In this document: piece after piece, positions 27,138 to 35,407 of the stretch
How positions within the stretch are numbered: position 1 is the first letter of the stretch
Layout of the letters: each line of letters starts with the position of its first letter
Translations under genes and position numbers: made by a program
Origin: DAOTWP01 sp034435675
GTDB lineage: Bacteria > Chloroflexota > Anaerolineae > Aggregatilineales > Phototrophicaceae
NCBI GenBank assembly: GCA_034435675.1
Contig: DAOTWP010000096.1
Coordinates: forward strand, 1-64,000
Direction of reading: 5' to 3'
DNA: 64,000 nucleotides
Notes under the pieces: generated by a model
The model's input: the letters and a program-made list of their open reading frames with translations, nothing else
What the model was told of the DNA's origin: nothing
Database searches by the model: none

Positions 27138-27719
27138 ATGACGCTCAATGTGCAGGTCGGGATGCCGCTGGAACAGTTTCTTGAGGAGACCCGGCAGCAG
27201 CCCTTTGAACTCATCAACGGGGAGAAGAAGCTGATTATGCCAACAGTGCTTGGGCACAGTGAGGTGATCCAGACCCTGTTTATCGCGCTGTACCTGTTTG
27301 TGACCGGGCGCGGGCTGGGGCGCGTCTACAGCGAAACGACCTTCATCCTGCCGGATCGGCTGGATCGCGACCGGGTGGAAGGTTCGCGCACGCCGGATGT
27401 GATGGTCTATCTGGGTGAGCGGGTCGCGCAGTATCAGGACGCCAATCCGGACTGGCGCGAGCTGCCGCTGCCGCTTGTGCCCGATCTGGTGGTCGAGGTG
27501 GTTTCCCCGAATGATCGTTACAGCGATGTGGACGAGAAAGTAGATGTTTATCTGGCGGATGGCGTGCGGCTGATCTGGGTGGTTGACCCGCAGCGTGGCA
27601 AGGTGCACATCCATGTGCCGGGGCAGGTGCCCCAGACGCTGAAAGACGGTGCCCTGCTGGCGGGTGGTGCAGTCCTGCCGGAATTTTCGATAACGCTGGC
27701 GGATATTTTTAAGGGTTAG
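27138..27719 (+). CDS. Uma2 family (DUF820) endonuclease-like protein
   Basis: The 193-residue protein follows the Uma2 pattern: N-terminal FELINGEKKLIMPTVLGHSEV, the acidic strand RTPDVMVYL, then LPLVPDLVVEVVSPNDR and VDVYLADGVRLIWVVDP. These contain the PD-(D/E)XK-like D...E-x-V core of the family. Uma2 proteins are numerous in cyanobacteria and Chloroflexota and are thought to be nuclease-related, but their role is unsettled. Its stop codon TAG lies in the first bases of the dispersed repeat copy C. Confidence 0.88.
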   Translation: MTLNVQVGMPLEQFLEETRQQPFELINGEKKLIMPTVLGHSEVIQTLFIALYLFVTGRGLGRVYSETTFILPDRLDRDRVEGSRTPDVMVYLGERVAQYQDANPDWRELPLPLVPDLVVEVVSPNDRYSDVDEKVDVYLADGVRLIWVVDPQRGKVHIHVPGQVPQTLKDGALLAGGAVLPEFSITLADIFKG

Positions 27720-27936
27720 TAGTTCGACAAGATGAGCATGACACCCGATGCCTTTGTCTAGCCATCACCCCCAACCCCTCTCCCGACCGTGCCTTCGGCA
27801 CCAGGAGCGGGACGCAACCCAACTGCCGGGGATTTTCCCTCCCCCTCGCTCAGCCGCGCAGTGGCGTTGGGGAGAGGGGGACTGAGGGGGTGAGGGCTGT
27901 AGCTGAGTAGTCAGCTTAACCTTGTCGGTGTACTAG
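27718..27936 (-). repeat. Dispersed repeat family 1, copy C (full length, inverted)
   Basis: This inverted copy starts AGTAGTTCGACAAGATGAG and ends CTTGTCGGTGTACTAG, giving the same imperfect terminal inverted repeats as copy B. It abuts the Uma2 stop codon. The core is GC-rich and can fold into one long hairpin. Confidence 0.85.
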
Positions 27937-27970
27937 GCACGACCCCAGAAATCTCGTGGGATTATTTTCC

Positions 27971-27999
27971 GTAGGGGCAGGTCTCAGACCTGCCCCTAC
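27971..27999. repeat. Perfect 29-bp palindrome
   Basis: GTAGGGGCAGGTCT, one centre base, then its exact complement. It stands alone between repeat copy C and the ParB-like gene. It belongs to the same group as 128-156 and, more loosely, 48960-48996. Confidence 0.85.
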
Positions 28000-28102
28000 A
28001 GCCGACATTTTCAATTTGGTTGTGCTTAGGGGGAAAAGAAAACACAGGGCAGCGGCGGAGAGCCACTTGCACCCTGCGCTTTTTCTGCTTATCTCTCGTC
28101 TT

Positions 28103-28573
28103 TTACGCCCACTCTGTCACCAGCGCGTTGATGACGGTCTGCCCGAAGGCATGCGCCACCGAGATGCGATGGTGCCCGTCACGGACGTAGTAGTCTTCAC
28201 CGACCTTGATCAGTTCCACCGGCGGTAAGCCAACACCGCGCAGGTGTGCTACCGCCACGCTGACCCAGCGCGCTTCCAGATGTTCGCTGGCGGGGTTGAA
28301 GTCGCCGTCAAACTCCTCGGCGCGGTTCTCGGTGCCGTGAATGCTGCTCAGCGGCACAAGCTGCATCCCCAGGTAACGCTGGTTGCTGCTTTGCGGGGCG
28401 TCCGCCAGTGTGCGCAGCGCCGGGCGTCTGCGCAGCATTGGCAGCCAACCGCCCTGCCCCTTGCGCAGCCGCCGCCCAAACAGGCCAGCAGCTTCAATGC
28501 GCAGAGCTGCGTTCTCGTCAATGCGATCCAGCATGCTGCTGGTGCTGTTGAGGAGACTTAAGCTGTTCATCAT
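28103..28573 (-). CDS. Small ParB-like nuclease-domain protein
   Basis: The C-terminal 80 residues of this 156-residue protein match the ParB/sulfiredoxin-type N-terminal fold: YLGMQLVPLSSIHG, LPPVELIKVGEDYYVRDGHH and RISVAHAFGQ. The DGHHR segment corresponds to the nucleotide-binding box of the ParB fold. It lacks the HTH and dimer domains of chromosome-partitioning ParB, and no parA is near. GGAG lies 8 bases before the ATG at 28573. Stand-alone proteins of this type are of unknown role. Confidence 0.78.
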   Translation of the reverse strand: MMNSLSLLNSTSSMLDRIDENAALRIEAAGLFGRRLRKGQGGWLPMLRRRPALRTLADAPQSSNQRYLGMQLVPLSSIHGTENRAEEFDGDFNPASEHLEARWVSVAVAHLRGVGLPPVELIKVGEDYYVRDGHHRISVAHAFGQTVINALVTEWA

Positions 28574-28891
28574 GGCTGTTGCTCCTGTCTTTTTGCTCAT
28601 CCGGTCAATCTGCTTCGCTTTCCCGCTTGCTGCTGCTTGTTCAGCGTAGTGGTTCCAGCAGGGGGAGAGTCAAGGGTGCTGCTCAACGACATCCTCACTG
28701 TAAGTCACCTCCGTTTCACAGCCATGCCAGCAGGCGTCTCAAAAGGCGTCTCAGAGCTGTCTGTTTGGAATCTCATTGAGACGTGGGATAATCAGGCGGA
28801 TAACACTTTTCGTTAGACACAAAAGCCAGGGGTTCAGTTCCATCACACTGGCTATTATAATGATGCTTTACGGATTTTAAAGGGTCACAAA
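28574..28891. other. Divergent spacer before the large regulator
   Basis: This 318-bp spacer separates the ParB-like gene and the AfsR-type regulator. I see no gene. A perfect TATAAT at 28856-28861, 30 bp before the regulator's ATG, is the only strong signal. Confidence 0.45.
28856..28861 (+). promoter_or_regulatory. Candidate -10 box of the AfsR-type regulator
   Basis: TATAAT lies in a locally AT-rich patch 30 bp before the ATG. TTCAGT 17 bp upstream would be a poor -35. Confidence 0.45.
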
Positions 28892-31800
28892 ATGTCTACC
28901 CGACGTATCCTTCTGCTGGGCACACCGCGCGTTGAAGCTGATCAGGGGCGTGTGCAAATCGGACGCCGCAAAGCGCTGGGGCTGCTTGCCTATCTGCTGG
29001 TCACGCGCCAGCCTGTCACGCGCGAGGCGCTGGCGGGCATGTTCTGGGCAGACAGCGATCTTTCGCGTGGGCTGGCATACCTGCGGACAACGCTGTGGAC
29101 GCTGAATCAGGCGCTGGGAGAGGACTGGGCACTGCTGGAAGACGACACCGTGCGCTACAACACCGGCGCAGGCATTGCCGACGACCTGCAATTGTTTGAG
29201 ACGCTTTGCGCCGATGACGATGTCGCGGCGTGGCAGCAGGCAGTGGGGCTGTACCGCGACGATTTTATGGCGGGTTTTTCGCTGCCGGACAGCCCGGTCT
29301 ATGAAGAATGGCAGTTTTTGCAGGCAGAACGGCTGCGCACCAGCTTGGCGGCGCTGCTGGACAAACTGATTCTGCATCATGCAGAAGCCGGTGCTTATGC
29401 CGATGCGCTGCCCCTCACCCGCCGCCGCCTGTCGCTGGATACGCTGCACGAACCGGCGCACCGCATGCTGATGCTGCTGTATGCGCACAGCGGGCAGCGT
29501 GCCGCCGCGCTGCGCCAGTATCAGGAACTGACGGCGCTGCTGGAAAGCGAACTGCAAACAGCGCCCGAAGCAGAAACCACACGCCTGTACGAGAGCATTC
29601 GGGGCGGGCAGCTTACACAAATGGGCGAAAGCACCGCCGCGCTGCTCAAAACGATGACGCTGCCGCGCCACGCCACGCAGCAGCCGGCAGACTCCAGCAC
29701 CGCGCCGCAAACCGAAAGCCCCGCACGCCCGGTTCCGCCAGCAGCACTGGCAGCCGCCGACGGCAAGGGGCGCTCGACCCTGCCGGTGCAGACCACCCCG
29801 TTTGTTGGGCGTGAAAACGAGCTAACCGACATCGCCCGGCTGCTGTTCGACCCGCAGTGCCGCCTGCTGACGCTGCTGGGACCGGGCGGTATGGGCAAAA
29901 CCCGGCTGGCGATCCGCGTGGCAGAACGGCTGGCACAGACGGAGAACAGCCATTATCCTGACGGCGCGTTCTTTGTGCCGCTTGCCCCGGTGCGCTCGGA
30001 AGAATTTGTGCTGCCGACGATTATCGAAGCGCTGAGCTGCGCGTTTTCGCTGAACACCGGCGCATGGAGCGAACTGCTGGCAGTGCTGCATGACAAACGG
30101 CTGCTGCTGCTGCTGGACAATTTTGAACATCTGCTGCCCAGCGCCACCCACCTGCTCGAACTGCTGGCGGCAGCGCCGGGCGTCAAGCTGCTGGTGACTT
30201 CACGCGAGCGCCTGAATATCACCGACGAGTGGGTTTACGAACTGCGCGGGCTGGAGTATCCGCGCAGTCCTGAGCTGGAAAATGGCGGGAACACGGCGGA
30301 ACACTACAGTGCTGTGCGCTTGTTCGAGCAGGCGGCACGCCGCGCCCGCCCGAACTTCGCGCTGAACGCTGCCGACCTCGCGTCGATTGCGCAGATTTGC
30401 CGCATGGTGGACGGCATGCCGCTGGGCATTGAACTGGCGGCGGCGTGGGCGCAGATGCTCTCCTGCGCGGAAATCGCCAGCGAAATCCAGAAGAATCTCG
30501 ACTTTTTGGCGTCCCCGCTGCGCAACGTGCCGGAACGCCACCGCACCCTGCGTGCTGTCTTTGAACACAGTTGGCAGGCGCTCAACAGCGAAGAACAGGC
30601 ATGCCTGAGCAGGCTGTCGGCATTTCATGGCGGCTTTGCCTATGAAGCCGCGCACGCCGTCGCCGAGGCAACCCTGCACCTGCTGCTGGCGCTGGTGGGT
30701 AAATCGCTGCTGCGGCGCAACCCCGGCGGCGATTATGAACTGCACGAACTGCTGCGCCAGTTTGCCGAAAACAAGCTGGACGAAAGCGAGCGCACCCGCA
30801 CGTATGACCGTCACGCGGCATATTACGCTGACTATATGGCGGACCTCCTGCCCGCGCTGCTGGATCACCGCCAACCGGAAGCGCTGGACAGCGTGCAGGC
30901 TGCGGTGGACAACGTGCACGGGGCATGGCAGCATGCCGCGCGCCGCCAGCGCTGGGATTTACTGTTCAAGCTGGCGACACCGCTCGCGCAGTTTGTGATG
31001 GTGCGCCGCCGCATCCGTGAGTTCGACGTGCTGCTGACACAGGCGCTTGAGGCGCTGGGCGCAGACCCGCCCGAACACGAAGCGCGCAAACTGCTGGCAC
31101 TGCTGACTACGCTGTATGCCGAAAGCCGCTCCTCTCTGGGCACGCGCAGCGAGACGATTATGCTGTCTGAGCGGGCGCTGGCACTGGTGCGCGAGTTCCC
31201 TGGTGAACCGTTCACCGCGATGCTGCTGATTATGCTCGGCAATATGCGCAGCTACCCCGGACGCCTGGATGATGCCGGGCTGGCGCTGGTGGATGAAGGG
31301 CTGGCGCTGGCAGAGGCAACGGGGCAGCCGTGGGCAGCCGCCTATGGTGTGCTGAGCATGGCCTGGCATTATCAGAACCGCGTCTTGTATGCCGAAGCAC
31401 GGCAGGGTTTCAAAGAGGCGCTGGCACGCTTCCGGGGGATGCAGCAGCCCTGGGGCATTGCTACGTCGTTAGGCGGACTGGCGGAGAGTTACGCCACACT
31501 GGGCGACATCAGCACGGCACGCACGATTAGCGAGGCACAGCTTGCGCCCGTGCAGCAGATTGGCGACCGCCTGTGGCTGGTGCATATCCGGAACATGCTC
31601 AATGTGTTCTATGCCAGCAACGAAGCAAGCGCAGACTTCAGCACCGCACTGCGCATCGCGTGGGAAAGCGGAGATCGCCGCAGCATCGCCTGGACACTGT
31701 ATAACGCCGGCTGGATTGCGCTGGGCGAGGGGCGTTATGACGATGCCGATGTGACATATGCGCAGGCGATGACCATTTTTGAGGAAATTGACGACGTCGA

Positions 31801-32302
31801 GGGCATTGGCTGGACATCTGTTTTTCAGGGTTTTGTCGCGCTGGGCAAAGGCAACCTGAAGATTGCCCGCCGCAAGGCGCTGCATACCCTCGAATTGGTG
31901 CAGAATATCGAATTTCCCTGGCTGGTGGCAGGGGCGAATTATCTGCTGGGCGATGTCTGCCTGACAGAAAACGATCTGCACGCCGCCCGCACGCATTATG
32001 TCGAAGCGCTGGACATTGCGCATCAGGTGCAGTCCGCCGTGCAGATTTTGCGCCACACCAGCGGCATGGCGGCGCTGCTCAATGCCGAAGGTGACCCTGA
32101 ACGCGCGCTGTGCCTGGCGCATTTTGTGCTGGCGCAGGAAGCCACCCCGCAGGACGCGCGCGCCCGTGCCAGAGCACTGCGCGATGCCCTGCTGCCAGCG
32201 CTGGATGCACCCACCCGCAAACGTGCGCAGCAGCAAGCCGCGAAGCTGACGCTGACCAGCGCGGTAACGCTGGCGCTGGGGAACATGGAGGCAAAAGGGT
32301 AA
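28892..32302 (+). CDS. AfsR/SARP-type regulator with BTAD, NB-ARC ATPase and TPR
   Basis: The 1136-residue protein has three parts. Residues 1-95 form a winged helix (RRILLLGTPRVEADQGRV, ALGLLAYLLVTRQPVTREAL). Residues 100-240 form the BTAD (YRDDFMAGFSLPDSPVYEEW). An NB-ARC/STAND ATPase occupies about 300-600, with Walker A LLGPGGMGKTRLA near 328, Walker B LLLLLDNFEHLL and the sensor LLVTSRERLNI. TPR-like helical repeats fill 640-1125. STAND regulators of this kind act as ATP-driven switches that open on ligand binding. The signal and targets are unknown. Plausible targets are the adjacent polysaccharide operon or ParB-like gene, but nothing in the DNA proves it. Confidence 0.9.
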   Translation: MSTRRILLLGTPRVEADQGRVQIGRRKALGLLAYLLVTRQPVTREALAGMFWADSDLSRGLAYLRTTLWTLNQALGEDWALLEDDTVRYNTGAGIADDLQLFETLCADDDVAAWQQAVGLYRDDFMAGFSLPDSPVYEEWQFLQAERLRTSLAALLDKLILHHAEAGAYADALPLTRRRLSLDTLHEPAHRMLMLLYAHSGQRAAALRQYQELTALLESELQTAPEAETTRLYESIRGGQLTQMGESTAALLKTMTLPRHATQQPADSSTAPQTESPARPVPPAALAAADGKGRSTLPVQTTPFVGRENELTDIARLLFDPQCRLLTLLGPGGMGKTRLAIRVAERLAQTENSHYPDGAFFVPLAPVRSEEFVLPTIIEALSCAFSLNTGAWSELLAVLHDKRLLLLLDNFEHLLPSATHLLELLAAAPGVKLLVTSRERLNITDEWVYELRGLEYPRSPELENGGNTAEHYSAVRLFEQAARRARPNFALNAADLASIAQICRMVDGMPLGIELAAAWAQMLSCAEIASEIQKNLDFLASPLRNVPERHRTLRAVFEHSWQALNSEEQACLSRLSAFHGGFAYEAAHAVAEATLHLLLALVGKSLLRRNPGGDYELHELLRQFAENKLDESERTRTYDRHAAYYADYMADLLPALLDHRQPEALDSVQAAVDNVHGAWQHAARRQRWDLLFKLATPLAQFVMVRRRIREFDVLLTQALEALGADPPEHEARKLLALLTTLYAESRSSLGTRSETIMLSERALALVREFPGEPFTAMLLIMLGNMRSYPGRLDDAGLALVDEGLALAEATGQPWAAAYGVLSMAWHYQNRVLYAEARQGFKEALARFRGMQQPWGIATSLGGLAESYATLGDISTARTISEAQLAPVQQIGDRLWLVHIRNMLNVFYASNEASADFSTALRIAWESGDRRSIAWTLYNAGWIALGEGRYDDADVTYAQAMTIFEEIDDVEGIGWTSVFQGFVALGKGNLKIARRKALHTLELVQNIEFPWLVAGANYLLGDVCLTENDLHAARTHYVEALDIAHQVQSAVQILRHTSGMAALLNAEGDPERALCLAHFVLAQEATPQDARARARALRDALLPALDAPTRKRAQQQAAKLTLTSAVTLALGNMEAKG

Positions 32303-32340
32303 AGGGCAAAGGCGAAAGGACAGCGCACGCCTGCGAACAG

Positions 32341-32406
32341 ATTGAACCGCAAAGGCGCGAAGAACGCGAAGGGGAAAGGGTAGGGGGCAGGTCTTTTGCC
32401 TGCCCC
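32341..32406 (+). repeat. Dispersed repeat family 2, copy 1, with hairpin
   Basis: ATTGAACCGCAAAGGCGC is followed by AAGAACGCGAAGG and TAGGGGGCAGGTCT. The same string, inverted and slightly changed, lies at 62371-62425. The end folds: GGGGCAGG pairs with CCTGCCCC over a 7-base loop. It sits between the convergent regulator and aminotransferase genes and may act as a terminator. Confidence 0.75.
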
Positions 32407-32418
32407 TGTGCTCCTGCC

Positions 32419-33534
32419 CTATACCAGTTCGCTCAGGCTGGCGCGCATCTGCTCACACACGTAATCGACCTGTTCTTCGGTCATTACGCCGCTGAAAGGC
32501 AGCGCCAGGAAGGTATCGCCCGCTTTTTCAGTCAGCGGCAGGTCGCCGCGCTTGCAGCCGAACTTGTCCATATAGAAGCTTTGCAGGTGAATCGGGGTGA
32601 AATAGGGGCGGCTGGGGATGCCGCGCGCTTTCAGTTTGTCGATCAAGCCGTTGCGGTTGATATGGTCATCGCAGCGGATGACATAGACGAACCAGCTCAT
32701 GCGTGTGGTGGTTTCGACAATGTGCGGCTTGTGCAAACCGGGGATTTCGTCAATGCGCTCGTTATACCACTGTGCCACCTGTTCGCGTTTGCGCAGCAGT
32801 TCCTCAATACGCTGAATCTGCACCAGCCCCATCGCCGCGCTCATCTCGTCCAGGCGGTAGTTGTAGCCCAGCCGCGAATGATCCAGCCATTCGTTGAACA
32901 CATCGCGCCCCTGATTGCGCAGGCTGCGGTAGCTGTCTTTCCAGTCTTCCCGGTCTGTCAGCAGCATGCCGCCCTCGCCGGTGGTCATCTGTTTGTTAGG
33001 GTAAAAGGCAAACACCGACGCATCCGCCAGTGTGCCCGCATTGCGCCCTTTGTACTGCGCGCCGATTGCTTCACAGGCGTCCTCAATCACCCACAGGTTG
33101 TGCTTGCGGGCAATGGCGTTGATCGGGTCCATATCCGCAGGCTGCCCAAAAGCATGCACGACGATAATCGCTTTGGTGCGCGGGGTAATCGCGGCTTCCA
33201 GCGCTGCCGGGTCCATGTTGCCGGTCAGCGGGTCAATCTCCACAAACACCGGCGTGGCGCGTTCGTAGAGGATGCAGTTGGCGGTGGCGATGAAGCTGAA
33301 CGAGGGCGTAATGACTTCGTCGCCTTCCTGTACCCCGGCGGCGATCATCATCATGTGCAGTCCGCTGGTGCCGCTGTTGACACCGATAGCGTATTTCGTG
33401 CCCACGTAGGCGGCAAACGTCTCCTCAAACTGCTGGATTTTGGGACCGATGCTGAGATACGGCGTGCGCAGCACTTCGTTGACGGCATCAATTTCCGCCT
33501 GCGTAATATCGGGGGAAGACATTGGAATATGCAT
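32419..33534 (-). CDS. DegT/DnrJ/EryC1/StrS sugar aminotransferase
   Basis: The 371-residue PLP enzyme has the family signatures SGTSGLHMMMIAAGV, GDEVITPSFSFIATANCIL, WVIEDACEAIGA and the PLP-lysine region FAFYPNKQMTTGEGGML. Such enzymes aminate keto-sugars linked to nucleotides. The neighbouring PglD/NeuD-like acetyltransferase suggests a PglE-like step producing an amino sugar that is then N-acetylated (bacillosamine-type). It is the last gene of the minus-strand polysaccharide operon. ATG 33534 is chosen; a TTG at 33558 is possible. Confidence 0.9.
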   Translation of the reverse strand: MHIPMSSPDITQAEIDAVNEVLRTPYLSIGPKIQQFEETFAAYVGTKYAIGVNSGTSGLHMMMIAAGVQEGDEVITPSFSFIATANCILYERATPVFVEIDPLTGNMDPAALEAAITPRTKAIIVVHAFGQPADMDPINAIARKHNLWVIEDACEAIGAQYKGRNAGTLADASVFAFYPNKQMTTGEGGMLLTDREDWKDSYRSLRNQGRDVFNEWLDHSRLGYNYRLDEMSAAMGLVQIQRIEELLRKREQVAQWYNERIDEIPGLHKPHIVETTTRMSWFVYVIRCDDHINRNGLIDKLKARGIPSRPYFTPIHLQSFYMDKFGCKRGDLPLTEKAGDTFLALPFSGVMTEEQVDYVCEQMRASLSELV

Positions 33535-33607
33535 GGCTGAGTTTGTCTTTCTTGTCAAATGATTGTGATTGTTATGGATACGAACTTGCGCCGCTGGAAC
33601 GCCTGGT

Positions 33608-34222
33608 TTACCAGCGGGCGGGTACGCCTTTCGCTGTCACACCGTTGGGGACATCGCGCACGACTACCGCGCCCGCGCCAACCATCACACCGCGCCCGAT
33701 GGTCACGCCGGGAATCACGACGCTGCCGATGCCCAGCATGCTGTCGTCACCGACCAGCACCCCGCCGGAAAGCCGCACGCCCGGCGCGATGTGGACATAA
33801 TCGCCAAGCTGACAGTCATGATCAACACTCGCGCCGGTATTGATAATGCAGTGACTGCCGATGACGGTATCCACGTTAATCACCGCGCCCGCCATGACCA
33901 CCGTGCCGATACCCGCCTGCACGCTTTCTGCAATTACTGCCTGCGGGTGTACCGCACTACGCCACAGCGGGGCGACCTCCGCGCCCAGCGCTTCTACCAG
34001 TATACGGCGAACTGCGTTGCTGCCGATGCCCAGAATGAGTCCATCCGGCGCATAATCGCCGTAAGTGCTGATTCCGCCCAGCACGGACAGTCCCAGGCGG
34101 GTTTGTCCCCAGAGGGTTTCGTCATCGTCAAGAAAGCCCTGCACGCTGACGCCTTGCAGGTTGAGAATATCAAGGATGACTTTGGCATGCCCGCCCGCGC
34201 CGAGGATCAATAAACCAGACAC
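33608..34222 (-). CDS. PglD/NeuD-like sugar O/N-acetyltransferase
   Basis: The 204-residue protein has the two-part layout of this family: an N-terminal Rossmann-like half starting LLILGAGGHAKVILDIL, then a left-handed beta-helix (SVQAGIGTVVMAGAVINVD, GSHCIINTGASVDHDCQLG) with the His-Asp pair used in catalysis. It should use acetyl-CoA to acetylate a UDP-amino sugar or sialic acid. It starts with GTG directly after the TGA of the upstream glycosyltransferase, so translation is coupled. The aminotransferase follows 73 bp downstream. Confidence 0.88.
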   Translation of the reverse strand: MSGLLILGAGGHAKVILDILNLQGVSVQGFLDDDETLWGQTRLGLSVLGGISTYGDYAPDGLILGIGSNAVRRILVEALGAEVAPLWRSAVHPQAVIAESVQAGIGTVVMAGAVINVDTVIGSHCIINTGASVDHDCQLGDYVHIAPGVRLSGGVLVGDDSMLGIGSVVIPGVTIGRGVMVGAGAVVVRDVPNGVTAKGVPARW

Positions 34223-35407
34223 TCACAGCAGTCCCTTCTTGCGCAGCCAGTAAGCGTACTCATCCTTGACCTTCTGGAAGACCAGTTCTTCGTCAAAGCG
34301 TTCCTGCGCCAACTGCCGTCCCCCGGCACTGAACTGCGCCGCCAGCGCGGGATCAGTCAGCACACGGGCAATCGCCGCCGTCAGCGCGGGCACATCCCCC
34401 AGCGGCACAAGCAGCCCGTTCATATCTGGCTGCACCGCCTCGCGGTTGCCTTTGACATTGCTGGCAACCGCCGGCACGCCCATCGCGGCGGCTTCCATGA
34501 TGGCGCGCGGCACGCCTTCAAACAGCGACGGCAGCACCAGCACATGCATCAGCGTGTAAAGCAGCGGCAGTTCGCTGTTGGGGCGCTGCCCCATAAAATG
34601 ACAGCGCTCGGCAACGCCATAATGGGCGGCTTCTTCCGGCAGCATGGCGTCCGGTTTGCCGCGATCCGCATCGCCTACAATCAGGAAATGCACATCGGGC
34701 ACCTGCTCAACGAGCTGCTGCGCGGCGGCGAGAAAATCGGCGAAGCCCTTGCGCTTTGCCGCCAGCCGCCCAACAAAGCCGACCACCGGCGCGTTTTCGG
34801 GGATGCCAATTTCAGCGCGTTTTTGCTGCCGGTCCGCGGCACTAAAACGCCCCGGATCGAACTGCTTCAGGTCAATACCGTTGCCCAGATGCTTGATTTT
34901 GTCCGGCTTGCAGATGCCTTCGCGCAGCGCCGTTTGAATATCTTCTTCACTTTGCGAGAGGATCACATGCGAACAGCGCGCGGCGATTTTTTCCATCATG
35001 ATGTAAAACAACTGCTTGCGGCGCGACATACCGCCGTGAAAGTAAAAGCCGTGCAGCGTGTTGATGACCACCGGCACCCCGGCAAAGCGCGCGGCAAGCT
35101 GCCCCAGCAGCCCCGGCTTGGGCGTGTGCGTATGCACCACCGCGAATTTGTGCCTGCGGAAGATGCGCCACAGCCGCCACAGGGACACCAGATCGCTGAA
35201 CGGGCTGATATTGCGGCTGATGAACACGTCGATATGCGCAATCCCGGCTGCTTCAATGATCGGGACATCATTCCCCGCCCCGGAAATGCCGTACACTGCA
35301 TAGCCGTCGCGCTTGATGCTCTGCATCTGGTTGAGCAGCAGATAATGCAGGGACATATCAATCGCGGTGATGTGCGCTACGGATAGCTGCTTTTCCCTGT
35401 TGCTCAA
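34223..35407 (-). CDS. Glycosyltransferase family 4 (PglA/CapM-like)
   Basis: This 394-residue GT-B enzyme has VVHTHTPKPGLLGQLAAR and INTLHGFYFHG on the acceptor side, and GNGIDLKQFDPGRF, VVGFVGRLAAKRKG and LPSLFEGVPRAIMEAAAMG on the donor side. These are typical of PglA/WbpX-like enzymes acting on diacetamido-sugar lipid carriers. The start is TTG overlapping the TGA of the upstream gene (TTGA). Position next to PglD-like and DegT genes fits a diNAc-sugar glycan (inference). Confidence 0.88.
   Translation of the reverse strand: MSNREKQLSVAHITAIDMSLHYLLLNQMQSIKRDGYAVYGISGAGNDVPIIEAAGIAHIDVFISRNISPFSDLVSLWRLWRIFRRHKFAVVHTHTPKPGLLGQLAARFAGVPVVINTLHGFYFHGGMSRRKQLFYIMMEKIAARCSHVILSQSEEDIQTALREGICKPDKIKHLGNGIDLKQFDPGRFSAADRQQKRAEIGIPENAPVVGFVGRLAAKRKGFADFLAAAQQLVEQVPDVHFLIVGDADRGKPDAMLPEEAAHYGVAERCHFMGQRPNSELPLLYTLMHVLVLPSLFEGVPRAIMEAAAMGVPAVASNVKGNREAVQPDMNGLLVPLGDVPALTAAIARVLTDPALAAQFSAGGRQLAQERFDEELVFQKVKDEYAYWLRKKGLL

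Noticed and set aside
32110..33540. 476-codon plus-strand frame over the DegT aminotransferase
   Set aside because: It begins inside the large regulator gene in another frame and runs antisense to conserved aminotransferase motifs.
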